Source: Mesorhizobium mediterraneum (GTDB taxonomy: Bacteria; Pseudomonadota; Alphaproteobacteria; Rhizobiales; Rhizobiaceae). Taken from it: a stretch of DNA of 64,000 nt. Position numbers and translations under genes: made by a program. Each line of letters starts with the position of its first letter. Within the stretch, counting starts at the first letter, position 1. The stretch lies in assembly GCF_002284565.1 (NCBI RefSeq), contig NZ_NPKI01000037.1:1-64000 (forward strand), written 5' to 3'. The notes under the pieces are model-generated. The model made no database searches. It was not told where the DNA came from and saw only the letters and a program-made list of their open reading frames with translations. Positions 1 to 8,355 of the stretch are shown here, piece after piece.

Positions 1-43
1 TTGAAGCTTACCGGTACTAATAGTTCGATCGGCTTGATCGTTC
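1..43 (+). rRNA. rrl: 23S ribosomal RNA, 3' end (partial)
   Basis: The first ~43 bases contain the conserved 3' end of alphaproteobacterial 23S rRNA, with the block ACCGGTACTAATAGTTCGAT. The rest of the gene lies upstream of the window. The exact 3' end is approximate. A 5S gene and tRNA-fMet follow, which is the usual rrn operon tail in rhizobia. Confidence 0.85.
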
Positions 44-135
44 TCATTCCTTATGCCCATCACCAGCGCAATCCTTTGGATTGCGCCGAGATGGATGGCA
101 CAGAAAACAGCTTCTCGAGCAACGTGCGCTTTGCC

Positions 136-253
136 GACCTGGTGGTTATGGCGGAGCGGCTGCACCCGATCCCATTCCGAACTCGGCCGTGAAACGCTCC
201 AGCGCTGATGGTACTTCGTCTCAAGACGCGGGAGAGTAGGTCGCTGCCAGGTC
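136..253 (+). rRNA. rrf: 5S ribosomal RNA
   Basis: The terminal helix is formed by GACCTGG at 136-142 and CCAGGTC at 247-253. The interior has the conserved 5S blocks CCCATTCCGAACTCGG and GGGAGAGTAGGTCGCTGCC. The length of ~118 nt is normal. Ends were set from helix I pairing and could shift by a few bases. Confidence 0.93.
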
Positions 254-313
254 TGCAAAACGCACGTTGAAAAAATCTTCTCCTTACAAAACAGGCCCGC
301 CATACGGGAGCCC

Positions 314-334
314 GGGCCGCGCAAGCGGCCCTTT
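314..334 (+). terminator. GC-rich hairpin after 5S
   Basis: GGGCCGC (314-320), loop GCAA, GCGGCCC (325-331), then TTT. It lies between 5S and the tRNA. The T-tract is short, so it may be a processing or partial termination signal rather than a full terminator. Confidence 0.5.
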
Positions 335-385
335 CAGTTGGCGGAAGCTTGAACCCAGTAAGCCAGCGCTTACTTCTAAGATTGA

Positions 386-462
<77 letters not shown>

Positions 463-466
463 AATC

Positions 467-496
467 AAAAACGGCCCGCTTCACGCGGGCCGTTTT
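467..496 (+). terminator. Rho-independent terminator after tRNA-fMet
   Basis: The stem is ACGGCCCGC (471-479) with GCGGGCCGT (485-493), the loop is 5 nt, an A-run precedes it and TTTT follows. It lies immediately downstream of the tRNA and probably ends the rrn transcript. The stretch from here to 728 shows no convincing gene. Confidence 0.85.
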
Positions 497-728
497 GCGT
501 TTGCGGCCCGGCACGGTCGAGACCCTGTTCACGCGGCCGGCGCATGAGCGCTGAGCAGGCGTTCCAATTCAACGGTAGAGTCGCGCAGACAGAATCGACA
601 ATTTAACCCGCAGCTCATCCCGCAACAATTGCGGTTTGGGCAAGCCCGCCCGTCCGCCGTCCGTCGGCGGTCTCAGAGCTGCGGACCCTTAGTCGAAACC
701 TGCCGCGGTGCTGCCATAAGGGCGTCGC

Positions 729-1736
729 TCAATTCACACGGTTTTCCGACCCCGCCATCAGCGGTATCTCAAGCCCTCGCCGCAATCCCGTCGCAACGAC
801 CGACACCCTGAATTTTCCTGCGAGCGCCTTGTCGAAAATGGCGCCGACGATGATATCGGCGTCGGCGTCGACCTCCTCGCGTATGCGGGTGGCAGCTTCG
901 TCGACCTCGAACAGCGTCATATCAGTGCCGCCTGATATCGAGACAAGGACGCCCTTGGCGCCCATCATGGACGCTTCGTCGAGAAGCGGGTTTGCGATTG
1001 CCGCCTCGGCCGCCTTCCTGGCGCGGTCCTCCCCGGTGGCTTCGCCGGTGCCCATCATCGCGCGACCCATATCGCGCATCACCGACTTCACATCTGCGAA
1101 GTCGAGATTGATCAGCCCTTCCTTGACGATGAGATCGGTGATGCAGCCGACGCCCGCGTAGAGGACGCGGTCCGCCATGGCGAACGCGTCCGCGAACGTC
1201 GTCTTGGCATCGGCGATCCTGAAGAGATTCTGGTTCGGGATGACGATGACGGTATCGGCGCTCTCGCGGAGCCGCTCGATGCCCTCATTGGCCGCATGCA
1301 TTCGACGGTTCCCTTCGAACACGAACGGCTTGGTGACGACGGCCACCGTCAGTATTCCCGCGTTGCGCGCGGCCTGCGCTATGACCGGTGCCGCACCGGT
1401 TCCAGTTCCGCCTCCCATGCCTGCGGTCACGAAACACATATGCGTTCCCGCGAGATGGTCCATGATTTCGTCGATCGATTCCACGGCAGCGGCATGGCCA
1501 ACTTCGGGCAGCGATCCTGCACCCAGGCCCTCCGTCACGTGAGCTCCCAATTGGATCAGCCGCGTTGCCTTCGACATGGTGAGCGCCTGAGCATCGGTGT
1601 TGGCAACGATAAATTCGGTGCCCTGCAAGCCTTCGGCGATCATGTTGTTGATGGCATTGCCGCCACCGCCGCCAACTCCGATGACGGATATTTTGGGCCT
1701 CATCTCGGAGATTACCGGCCTCGTTGCAGTGTTCAT
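729..1736 (-). CDS. ftsZ: FtsZ-family tubulin-like GTPase, short form without C-terminal tail
   Basis: Polymerising GTPase of the Z ring. The start ATG at 1736 was chosen because GGGAGAGA lies ~7 nt upstream; a longer in-frame start at 1799 has no better support. The 335-aa product has the nucleotide-binding VGGGGGNA near residue 21, the tubulin signature GGGTGTG at 108-114 and the T7 catalytic loop NLDFADV at 210-216. It ends soon after the C-terminal GTPase subdomain, so the variable linker and the conserved tail that binds FtsA and ZipA partners are missing. Rhizobia such as Sinorhizobium are known to carry a second, shorter, dispensable FtsZ2, and this resembles that paralogue. There is no division-cluster neighbour (ftsQ, ftsA) here, unlike the main ftsZ. 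Confidence 0.92.
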   Translation of the reverse strand: MNTATRPVISEMRPKISVIGVGGGGGNAINNMIAEGLQGTEFIVANTDAQALTMSKATRLIQLGAHVTEGLGAGSLPEVGHAAAVESIDEIMDHLAGTHMCFVTAGMGGGTGTGAAPVIAQAARNAGILTVAVVTKPFVFEGNRRMHAANEGIERLRESADTVIVIPNQNLFRIADAKTTFADAFAMADRVLYAGVGCITDLIVKEGLINLDFADVKSVMRDMGRAMMGTGEATGEDRARKAAEAAIANPLLDEASMMGAKGVLVSISGGTDMTLFEVDEAATRIREEVDADADIIVGAIFDKALAGKFRVSVVATGLRRGLEIPLMAGSENRVN

Positions 1737-1983
1737 TTGCCGTCTCTCCCGTTGAATGCGCAAGCGCAGGGGTCGGTGGAAGGCTTGTTCCCGACGCACT
1801 GCAAGACTTTGGACAGTGAGCGAATCAGGACAGCCCAGCGTGCCTAAGGGAATCAGACGGTTGACTCGGCTGCAAGTGCACTATGCAAACTCGCGCATGT
1901 TACGCGCCATTGGTTCGCCGTCAGTGCTTCGAAAGTTGTCTGATGTCAGCGTCTCTGGGTAGGGCCGGGGCGATCTTCCTGTT

Positions 1984-2768
1984 CTACTTCACGCCGATGC
2001 CGGCCGTCAGGCCGCCATCGATCTTGTAGTCCGCACCAGTGCAGAACCCGGCTTTCGACGAACACAGAAAGGCGATGAGTTCCGCCACTTCCTCCGGCTC
2101 GCCGATGCGTCCGATGGGGTGGGCTTCGCCGAAGCGCCTGTAGGCCGCCTCGACATCGGCATCGGTGCCATTCTCGCCGCGCGCCGCCTTTTCCAGGATT
2201 GGCGAGCGGATCGAGCCAGGGCTGACGGAGTTGACGCGAATGCCGGAGCGTGCGTAGTCGAGCGCCAGAGAGCGCGTCAATGTGTGGATGGCACCCTTGG
2301 TCGTGGCATAGGCGGCGACGTTCTGCTGGCAGGCAAAGCCCTGCACCGAAGCCACGTTGACAATGGCGCCGCCGCCCCGCTTGATCATTTCCGGGATGCC
2401 GAAATGCGCGGTCAGGTAGATCGAGCCGACATTGACTGACATCGCCTGGTTCCAGGTGTCGAAATCGGTGCTGGTAGCGGTTCCATATGGATGGACCGCC
2501 GCGGAATTGACGATGATATCGAGGCCGCCGAACCGCTCGACACCGGCCGCGACCGCGTCGCGAACCTGATCCGGCACCGACACGTCGACGGCCATGACCA
2601 GCGCCCCGGCGCGGATCTGTCCAGTTCCGCCGTCATCGCTGCGTTGGCCGCGCGGTCGATGCCGCAAGCGATGATCGCAGCACCCCCTGCCGCAAGACGT
2701 CGGGCGGTTGCCAGGCCGATCCCGGTCGTCCCCGTCACCAGAGCGATCTTGCCGTCGAAATCCTTCAT
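1984..2768 (-). pseudogene. SDR-family dehydrogenase with a frameshift
   Basis: Short-chain dehydrogenase split over two frames. The N-terminal part begins at ATG 2768 (GGAG ~10 nt upstream) and holds the cofactor motif TGTTGIG. After the frame change come NSAA, the catalytic Ser and YATTK (S-Y-xxx-K), and a normal SDR C-terminus. Continuity is restored by adding one base to the C-run at 2604-2607 (G-run on the coding strand), so the lesion is a one-base deletion in a homopolymer. It may be a sequencing error or a real inactivating mutation. The gene is divergent from uxuA, so it could be the oxidoreductase that makes mannonate from fructuronate. That role is inferred only from position. Confidence 0.8.
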
Positions 2769-2819
2769 TGCGGAAAACTCCTTCATTGGTCGTCGGAAGC
2801 CGGCTTTAGTTTGACTTCC

Positions 2820-2835
2820 ATTGTGGCCCAACAAT
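2820..2835. promoter_or_regulatory. Inverted repeat between SDR gene and uxuA
   Basis: ATTGT-GGCCCA-ACAAT is a perfect 5-bp inverted repeat with a 6-bp spacer, in the 106-bp gap between two divergent genes. It is placed where an operator for both would sit. The cognate regulator is unknown. Confidence 0.4.
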
Positions 2836-2874
2836 ACCTTTCTGTTCTGTTTTTATCGCAAAGGGAAAGTCTCA

Positions 2875-4059
2875 ATGGAACAGTGCTGGCGCTGGTATGG
2901 ACCGGACGATCCGGTGACGCTCGATCATGTTAAGCAGGCAGCTGCGACAGGCGTGGTGACGGCCCTGCACGACATATATGACGGGCGTGCCTGGCCGCTC
3001 GACAGCATTTTGGAGCGCAAGCGGATCATCGAGGCGGCAGGGCTGACCTGGTCGGTCGTCGAGAGCATTCCCGTTCACAACTCGATCAAGATCGGCTCGG
3101 CGGAACGGCTTCGCTATGTCGGCTTCTACAAGGACACGATCCGTGCGCTCGCCAAGGCCGGCATTTCGACGATCTGCTACAATTTCATGCCCGTGGTCGA
3201 CTGGACCCGCACGGATCTGGCCTATCGGCTTCCGACAACGGGTTATGCGCTGCGTTTCGATGCGATCGATTTCGCCGCCTATGACCTGTTTGTGCTGACG
3301 CGCAGGAATGCCGAGGCCGGCTACAGCGCCGCCCGTATCGCCGAGGCGGAATCGCGACTGAAGGAACTGAGCGACGAGCAGATCGACAGGATAGAGCGCA
3401 ATCTCATTGCCGGCCTGCCGGCGACCGAGCGCAGCTATAATCGCGAAAGCTTTCGCGAGGCATTGGCGGAATATGACTCGATCGGGCCGAAGGAGTTGCG
3501 CGACAATCTTGCCTGGTTTTTGCGCGAGATCATTCCGGTGGCCGAGCAGGAGGGAGTGCGCATGTGCATCCATCCCGACGACCCGCCGTTCTCGCTCTAT
3601 GGCTTGCCACGGATCGTTTCGACCGCCGAGGACGCGCGTTTCATCCTTAACGCCGTCGACAGCCCGGCCAATGGGCTGACGTTCTGCACCGGCTCCTATG
3701 GCACGCGCGCCGACAACGACATTGTCGGCATGGTCAAGGAATTCGCCGACCGGATCCATTTCGTCCATCTGCGCAATGTAACCATCGAGGATGACGGCTC
3801 CTTCTACGAGGCCGAGCATCTGGAGGGCGGCACCGACATGGCGCATGTCATCCTCGCTTTGATGCAGGAAGAGACGCGCCGTCGCAGGGAAGGTCGCGCC
3901 GACTGGCGGATTCCGATGCGTCCCGATCATGGCCATTTGCTCGCCGACGATATCGGCAAGACCAAGATCAATCCCGGCTACTCATTGATCGGCCGCCTGA
4001 AGGGCCTCGCCGAGCTGCGTGGCATCATGCGCGCCGTGGAGCGTTTTGGGCTGGCCTGA
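2875..4059 (+). CDS. uxuA: Mannonate dehydratase
   Basis: Dehydrates D-mannonate to 2-keto-3-deoxygluconate in hexuronate catabolism, in the cytosol. The start ATG 2875 is preceded by AAGGGAA, giving a 394-aa product (MEQCWRWYGP..., the usual UxuA N-terminus and length). An upstream in-frame start at 2821 lacks a ribosome site. Family features are the TIM-barrel fold, the metal-site segment CIHPDDPP, HFVHLRN and the C-terminal MRPDHGHLL. It stands alone on the plus strand, divergent from a frameshifted SDR and separated by 120 bp from the next operon. No uxaC, kdgK or eda is nearby, so the rest of the hexuronate pathway must be elsewhere. Confidence 0.95.
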   Translation: MEQCWRWYGPDDPVTLDHVKQAAATGVVTALHDIYDGRAWPLDSILERKRIIEAAGLTWSVVESIPVHNSIKIGSAERLRYVGFYKDTIRALAKAGISTICYNFMPVVDWTRTDLAYRLPTTGYALRFDAIDFAAYDLFVLTRRNAEAGYSAARIAEAESRLKELSDEQIDRIERNLIAGLPATERSYNRESFREALAEYDSIGPKELRDNLAWFLREIIPVAEQEGVRMCIHPDDPPFSLYGLPRIVSTAEDARFILNAVDSPANGLTFCTGSYGTRADNDIVGMVKEFADRIHFVHLRNVTIEDDGSFYEAEHLEGGTDMAHVILALMQEETRRRREGRADWRIPMRPDHGHLLADDIGKTKINPGYSLIGRLKGLAELRGIMRAVERFGLA

Positions 4060-4111
4060 GATCGCCAAACAGGAAGCCCAAACGTAGTTTTCCTATGTGA
4101 AAATATCTTGC

Positions 4112-4129
4112 GCAGGTAAAAATACCTGC
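4112..4129. promoter_or_regulatory. Perfect palindrome upstream of the 4.2-16.3 kb operon
   Basis: GCAGGTA-AAAA-TACCTGC, a perfect 7-4-7 inverted repeat 51 bp before the first start codon (4180). The sequence around it is A+T-richer than its surroundings. The position fits an operator for the IclR protein encoded second in the operon, but that is inference. Confidence 0.5.
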
Positions 4130-4179
4130 TAGTAATCTCGGATCGGGCTAGCGCCCGGTTCGGGAGGAATTTTTCAGGA

Positions 4180-5328
4180 ATGACAAGGCTGCGCGGTCTG
4201 GCGTGGGATCATCGACGCTGCTGGGGTCCGCTCGACGCCAGCATCGAGACGTACTGCTCCGACAATCCCGGTCTGGAAATCGAATGGGACCGCCGCAGCC
4301 TCTACGAGTTCGGCGAGGGCGTGCTTGGTCCGGTGCTAGGCACCTACGATCTGATCGTATTCGATCATCCCTTTATCGGCGACATCGCCGACGGCGAGTT
4401 GATGGTGCCGTTCGACGGCTATTTGTCGGTGGAGCAGCGCCGCTTCTTCGAGCACGACTCGGTCGGCGCGTCCTGGCGATCCTATGCACGGAACGGCCGC
4501 CAGTGGGCACTGCCGATCGATGCCGCCTGCCAGGTCGCCTCCTATCGCCCGGATCTCCTGGAGCGCTACGCAGCGGTGCCCACTACTCATGAAGAGGTGC
4601 TGGAGCTTGGCCGTCGCGTGCGCAAGGACGGCAAGTGGCTTGGCCTGCCGTTCGTGCCGACGGACGCCATGTGCCTGCTCTTGACGCTCGGCCATCCGCA
4701 GGAGAACGGCGAGGAGTTCATTGCAAGGGACAAGGTCGAGCAGGCTGTCGCGCAGTTGCGCCAGCTTGCCGAGCTGTCGCATCCGAGTTCGTCGAAATGG
4801 AATCCGATCCGCTGCTATGACCACATGATCGCGCATGACGATGTGGTCTATGTGCCGTTCGCCTTCGGCTATGTGAACTATGCCTCGAACGCCGACAGGC
4901 CGTATCTGCGTTTCGCCGACGTGCCGACCCCGCGATCCGCTGGCGCCTTGCTCGGTGGTGCCGGCATCGGGGTCAGCGCCCAATCGAAACACAGGCAGGC
5001 CGCCATCGACTACGCGCTTTTCCTATGCTCGCCCGGCTACCAGCGCGGCGACTACGTGAAGTCAGGCGGACAGCCGGAATCGCTGGCGGCGTGGAAGGAC
5101 GCCGAAGTCAACGATCTTTCCGGCAATTTCTTCAGCTCGACGCTTGCGACGATCGAAGCGTCCTACCTGCGCCCGACACATCCGGGCTTCATCACCTTTT
5201 TCCGCGAATGCGCTCCGCATGCGGCCGCTGCCATCGCCGGCGGCATGCCCGCGACCGAACTCGCGGATCGGCTGAACCGCCTCTACCGCGAGACCAGACG
5301 AGGCCAACCGGAACGGAGCGTCGCATAA
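4180..5328 (+). CDS. Solute-binding-protein-like protein without signal peptide
   Basis: A 382-aa protein resembling the extracellular solute-binding fold of carbohydrate ABC systems (central segments WALPIDAACQVASYRPD and GGAGIGVSAQSKHRQAA, with the usual C-terminal helices). The start ATG 4180 is preceded by GGGAGGA. The N-terminus (MTRLRGLAWDHRRCWG) goes straight into the mature fold, with no signal peptide or lipobox, so it should be cytosolic. Its stop overlaps the start of the IclR gene (TAATG). From memory, signal-less relatives of this group occur next to CaiB-type CoA-transferases in other bacteria, and the same association is seen here. It may be a ligand sensor or chaperone for the pathway rather than a transport component. 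Confidence 0.7.
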   Translation: MTRLRGLAWDHRRCWGPLDASIETYCSDNPGLEIEWDRRSLYEFGEGVLGPVLGTYDLIVFDHPFIGDIADGELMVPFDGYLSVEQRRFFEHDSVGASWRSYARNGRQWALPIDAACQVASYRPDLLERYAAVPTTHEEVLELGRRVRKDGKWLGLPFVPTDAMCLLLTLGHPQENGEEFIARDKVEQAVAQLRQLAELSHPSSSKWNPIRCYDHMIAHDDVVYVPFAFGYVNYASNADRPYLRFADVPTPRSAGALLGGAGIGVSAQSKHRQAAIDYALFLCSPGYQRGDYVKSGGQPESLAAWKDAEVNDLSGNFFSSTLATIEASYLRPTHPGFITFFRECAPHAAAAIAGGMPATELADRLNRLYRETRRGQPERSVA

Positions 5329-6179
5329 TGGCCGCCGACATAGCCCAGATCGTCGAAGAAGGCGAAAGCGGCCGCAACGGCTATCGCGTGCCGGCGGTGG
5401 AAAAGGCGCTCGACGCTCTCGAGTTCATGGCGTCCAGTGCCGAGCCGCTGACCCAGACCGAGATCGCCGCCGGCCTGGGGCGCTCCATCCATGAGATATA
5501 CCGCATCCTGCTTCTGCTGGAGAAGCGCGGCTACATCTTCCGGACGCAATCCGACCGCTTCCGCCTTTCGCTAAAACTGTTCGAGCTGGCGCATATGCAT
5601 CCGCCGGTAAACCGGTTGGTCGAATGCGCGCTGCCGGTGATGCGCGAGCTCTCGGCCAATACCGATCAAAGCTGCCATCTGGTTGTTCGCGAAGGCGAGA
5701 GCGCGCTGGTGGTGTTGCAGATCGATTCGCCTTTGCCGATGCGCTACTCGGTCGCGCTCGGCTCGCATTTCCCGATCCTAGAAACGAGCTCCGGCGCAGT
5801 GCTGCTCGCACATTCGAACCAGGCCGAGCGCGACCGCATCGTCGAGCGGATTGTGGCCGCCGGCGAGGGGCAGGGCACGCGGGCGGAAATCGAAGCGCGG
5901 CTGAACGAGGTCGCAAGGCTCGGCTATGAGATGCGCCCCTCGCTGGCCGTCGAGGCCTGCACCAACGTCTCAATGCCGGTGCGCGACCACACGGGTGCGG
6001 TCATTGCCGCGCTCACAGTCCCGTTCCTGCCGCAGAAAGCCGCTCGCTTCGATCGCGAAACCGTCTTCGAACGGGCGAAAGCGGCAGCCGAGACAATATC
6101 GGCGGCGCTGGGCGCGGGTGAAATCATCGCTTCGTCACGTGCCGACCCGGAACGGCGGGACTATCCGTTCAGCAACTAA
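5328..6179 (+). CDS. IclR-family transcriptional regulator
   Basis: A 283-aa regulator. The N-terminal winged helix-turn-helix (about residues 18-75, AVEKALDALEFMA then LTQTEIAAGLGRS) is followed by an IclR effector domain (about 90-265). The ATG overlaps the stop of the preceding gene, so the two are translationally coupled. It is the second gene of a long catabolic operon and is the natural candidate for its ligand-responsive control. The palindrome at 4112-4129 is a plausible site. An alternative far-upstream in-frame start is a shadow of the preceding gene. Confidence 0.92.
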   Translation: MAADIAQIVEEGESGRNGYRVPAVEKALDALEFMASSAEPLTQTEIAAGLGRSIHEIYRILLLLEKRGYIFRTQSDRFRLSLKLFELAHMHPPVNRLVECALPVMRELSANTDQSCHLVVREGESALVVLQIDSPLPMRYSVALGSHFPILETSSGAVLLAHSNQAERDRIVERIVAAGEGQGTRAEIEARLNEVARLGYEMRPSLAVEACTNVSMPVRDHTGAVIAALTVPFLPQKAARFDRETVFERAKAAAETISAALGAGEIIASSRADPERRDYPFSN

Positions 6180-6203
6180 CAAGATGATATCAGGGAGAAG
6201 AAG

Positions 6204-7235
6204 ATGAATTGGTCCAAATCAATCCTGTTTGCCTCGGCGGCCGCGCTGGCCCTGAGCGCCGCTGCCGCGCAGGCCGAAAACATGCCGAAGCGCATCGGCT
6301 ACGTCACCAACTACGCCACCCATGAGTGGTATCAGAATGTCATCAAGGGCATGCAGTCTCGCGCCAAGGAACTCGGCATCGAGCTCGAGGTGCAGGACGC
6401 CAATCTCGACATCGCCAAGCAGGTTTCTGCCGCGGAAGACTTCATGGCCAAGGGCGTCGACGTGCTGATTGTCACGCCTGTCAACGAAGAGGGCGTCGTG
6501 CCGCTGCTGCGCCAGGCGAAATCCAATGACGTCCCCGTCGTTCTGGAAGGCAATCCGGTCAAGGGCATGACGACCATGGTCGCGATCTGCGACTATGATA
6601 CCGGCTACACGACTGGCGTCGAAGCAGGCAAATACGCCAAGGAAAAGCTCGGCGGCAAAGCCCAGGTGATGAATGTCGGCCTGCCGCTCCTGTCTGCCAC
6701 CGTCCTGCGTTCGCAAGGTTTCATGGACGGCCTGAAGACCATCATCCCTGACGCGGTCATGGTCCACGATCTCGACGGCGGCGGCAATCCTGACCGCGCG
6801 CTCGAAGTGTCTTCGGCGGCGCTTGCCAAGAACGCCGACATCAACATCATCTATGGCATCAACGATTCCTCGTCGCTGGGCGGCCTGCAGGCCTGGAAAG
6901 CGGCCGGCAAGTCGCAGGATAATTTGTTAACGGTCGGCACGGGTGGCGAAGGCCTTGCCTTCATCAATGCGATACAGAACGAGCCGTCCTACCGCATCGA
7001 AGCCGCGATGTTCCCGGAAAAGGAAGGCTACACCGCCATCGATGCCGCAGTGAAGCTGTTCAACGGCGAAGAGGTGCCCGAGCACATCGTCAGCCCGACC
7101 GCGCCGATGAACGGCGACGATTGGAAGAAGTACTACGATTACGACGGCACTGTCCGGACGATCAAATGGGATGCCGTCAACGCGCTTCAGCCGCCGGAAA
7201 AGTGCATGAAAACCTCCGCCGACCTGAAGAAGTAG
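6204..7235 (+). CDS. Periplasmic sugar-binding protein of ribose-type ABC importer
   Basis: A 343-aa type I periplasmic binding protein (RbsB-like). It has a signal peptide (hydrophobic core SILFASAAALALSAAAA, cleavage after AQA) and then the fold start KRIGYVTNYATHEWYQNVIKG. The segment VDVLIVTPVNEEGVVPLLRQA corresponds to the usual ligand-hinge motif of sugar binders. The start ATG 6204 is preceded by AGGGAGAAGA. It is the third gene of the operon and is separated from the cognate permease by a strong hairpin (7248-7272). The substrate is not known. The downstream CoA-dependent enzymes suggest a polar cyclic or acidic compound rather than a plain sugar. Confidence 0.92.
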   Translation: MNWSKSILFASAAALALSAAAAQAENMPKRIGYVTNYATHEWYQNVIKGMQSRAKELGIELEVQDANLDIAKQVSAAEDFMAKGVDVLIVTPVNEEGVVPLLRQAKSNDVPVVLEGNPVKGMTTMVAICDYDTGYTTGVEAGKYAKEKLGGKAQVMNVGLPLLSATVLRSQGFMDGLKTIIPDAVMVHDLDGGGNPDRALEVSSAALAKNADINIIYGINDSSSLGGLQAWKAAGKSQDNLLTVGTGGEGLAFINAIQNEPSYRIEAAMFPEKEGYTAIDAAVKLFNGEEVPEHIVSPTAPMNGDDWKKYYDYDGTVRTIKWDAVNALQPPEKCMKTSADLKK

Positions 7236-7247
7236 GATCCCAAAATC

Positions 7248-7272
7248 GCCCTTCCCGCTCGGCGGGAAGGGC
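7248..7272 (+). terminator. Intercistronic hairpin after binding-protein gene
   Basis: A perfect 11-bp stem GCCCTTCCCGC/GCGGGAAGGGC with a 3-nt loop and no T-tract. It lies between the binding-protein and permease genes of one operon. Such hairpins commonly stabilise the upstream message so the binding protein is made in excess. Confidence 0.75.
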
Positions 7273-7365
7273 AACTGATCGGATGCCGACGGCAAAACAG
7301 GTCAACCGCCCGGTTTAGGCAGGTTTCCAAATAGCGACGGCACCCGATGCCGCCCCGGAAATGAA

Positions 7366-8355
7366 ATGGAAATGAGCGAGCTTACGCAATCTTCCGCGCC
7401 AAGGCGTTTCATCGGCGGCCAGCTGCTGGGCAGCAGCCAGCTCGTGCTGGGGATTATCCTGGCCGTGCTTTGCATCGCCATCTCGATCGCAGCGCCACAG
7501 TTCTATTCCGAGGCCAATATCATCGCCATCCTGCGCCAATGCGCGCTGGTGCTGATCGTCGCCTCGGGCATGACCATGCTGATCATCACCGCTGAGGTCG
7601 ATCTCTCGGTCGGAGCGTCGCTCGCCTTTGTCGGCTGTATCGGCATGGCCGTGCTCAACTCGACGCACAGCCTCGTGCTCGGCATGCTGGCGGCGCTCGC
7701 CTTTGCCGGCGGGGTCGGCCTGTTCAACGGGCTGGTCGTCACCAGGCTCAAGGTGAATTCGCTGATTGCCACCATCGGCACGATGATGATGCTGCAGGGC
7801 GGCGTCTATCTATTCACCCGTGAGGCCGTGCAGAACCATCACCGGCTGGTCAGCTTCACTGATCTCGGTGCCGGCTACATCGGCGCGATCCCGCTGCCCG
7901 TCGTCATTGCGGTGGCCATCTTCGCCATCGCAGCCGTGACGCTGCGCTTCACCACGCTTGGCCGTTACCTCTATGCGGTCGGTGCCAATGAGCGTGCGGT
8001 TCGTCTTTCCGGTGTGCGCTCGGAGCGTCTGAAACTGTTCGCCTTCGTCGTCACCGGCCTGTGCGTCGGGGTTGCCGGCATGATCCTGGCGTCGCTGATG
8101 AATGCGGGTCAGCCGACCGCCGGACGCGGCTTCGAGCTGACGGTGATCGCCGCTGTCATCCTTGGTGGCACCAGCCTGCTTGGCGGGCGCGGCTCGCTGT
8201 TCGGCACGTTGCTCGGCGTTCTGGTGCTGAAGGTCATCGACAACGGTATCATCATCCTGGGCTGGAACCAGGACCTGCAGATGGTGGTGCCCGGCGTGGT
8301 CATCATTCTGGCAACCTATCTCGACATCATCCGGAACAGAGCCAATGTCCGTTGA
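7366..8355 (+). CDS. Ribose-type ABC transporter permease
   Basis: A 329-aa inner-membrane permease of the RbsC/AraH family with about 8-10 hydrophobic segments. It has the signature region AVGANERAVRLSGV and the C-terminal VIAAVILGGTSLLGGRGS loop that contacts the ATPase. Possible starts are 7366 and 7372 (both ATG, weak ribosome site GGAA). The 3' end overlaps the ATPase start by 11 nt. It pairs with the second permease at 9941, giving a heterodimeric channel. Confidence 0.93.
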   Translation: MEMSELTQSSAPRRFIGGQLLGSSQLVLGIILAVLCIAISIAAPQFYSEANIIAILRQCALVLIVASGMTMLIITAEVDLSVGASLAFVGCIGMAVLNSTHSLVLGMLAALAFAGGVGLFNGLVVTRLKVNSLIATIGTMMMLQGGVYLFTREAVQNHHRLVSFTDLGAGYIGAIPLPVVIAVAIFAIAAVTLRFTTLGRYLYAVGANERAVRLSGVRSERLKLFAFVVTGLCVGVAGMILASLMNAGQPTAGRGFELTVIAAVILGGTSLLGGRGSLFGTLLGVLVLKVIDNGIIILGWNQDLQMVVPGVVIILATYLDIIRNRANVR

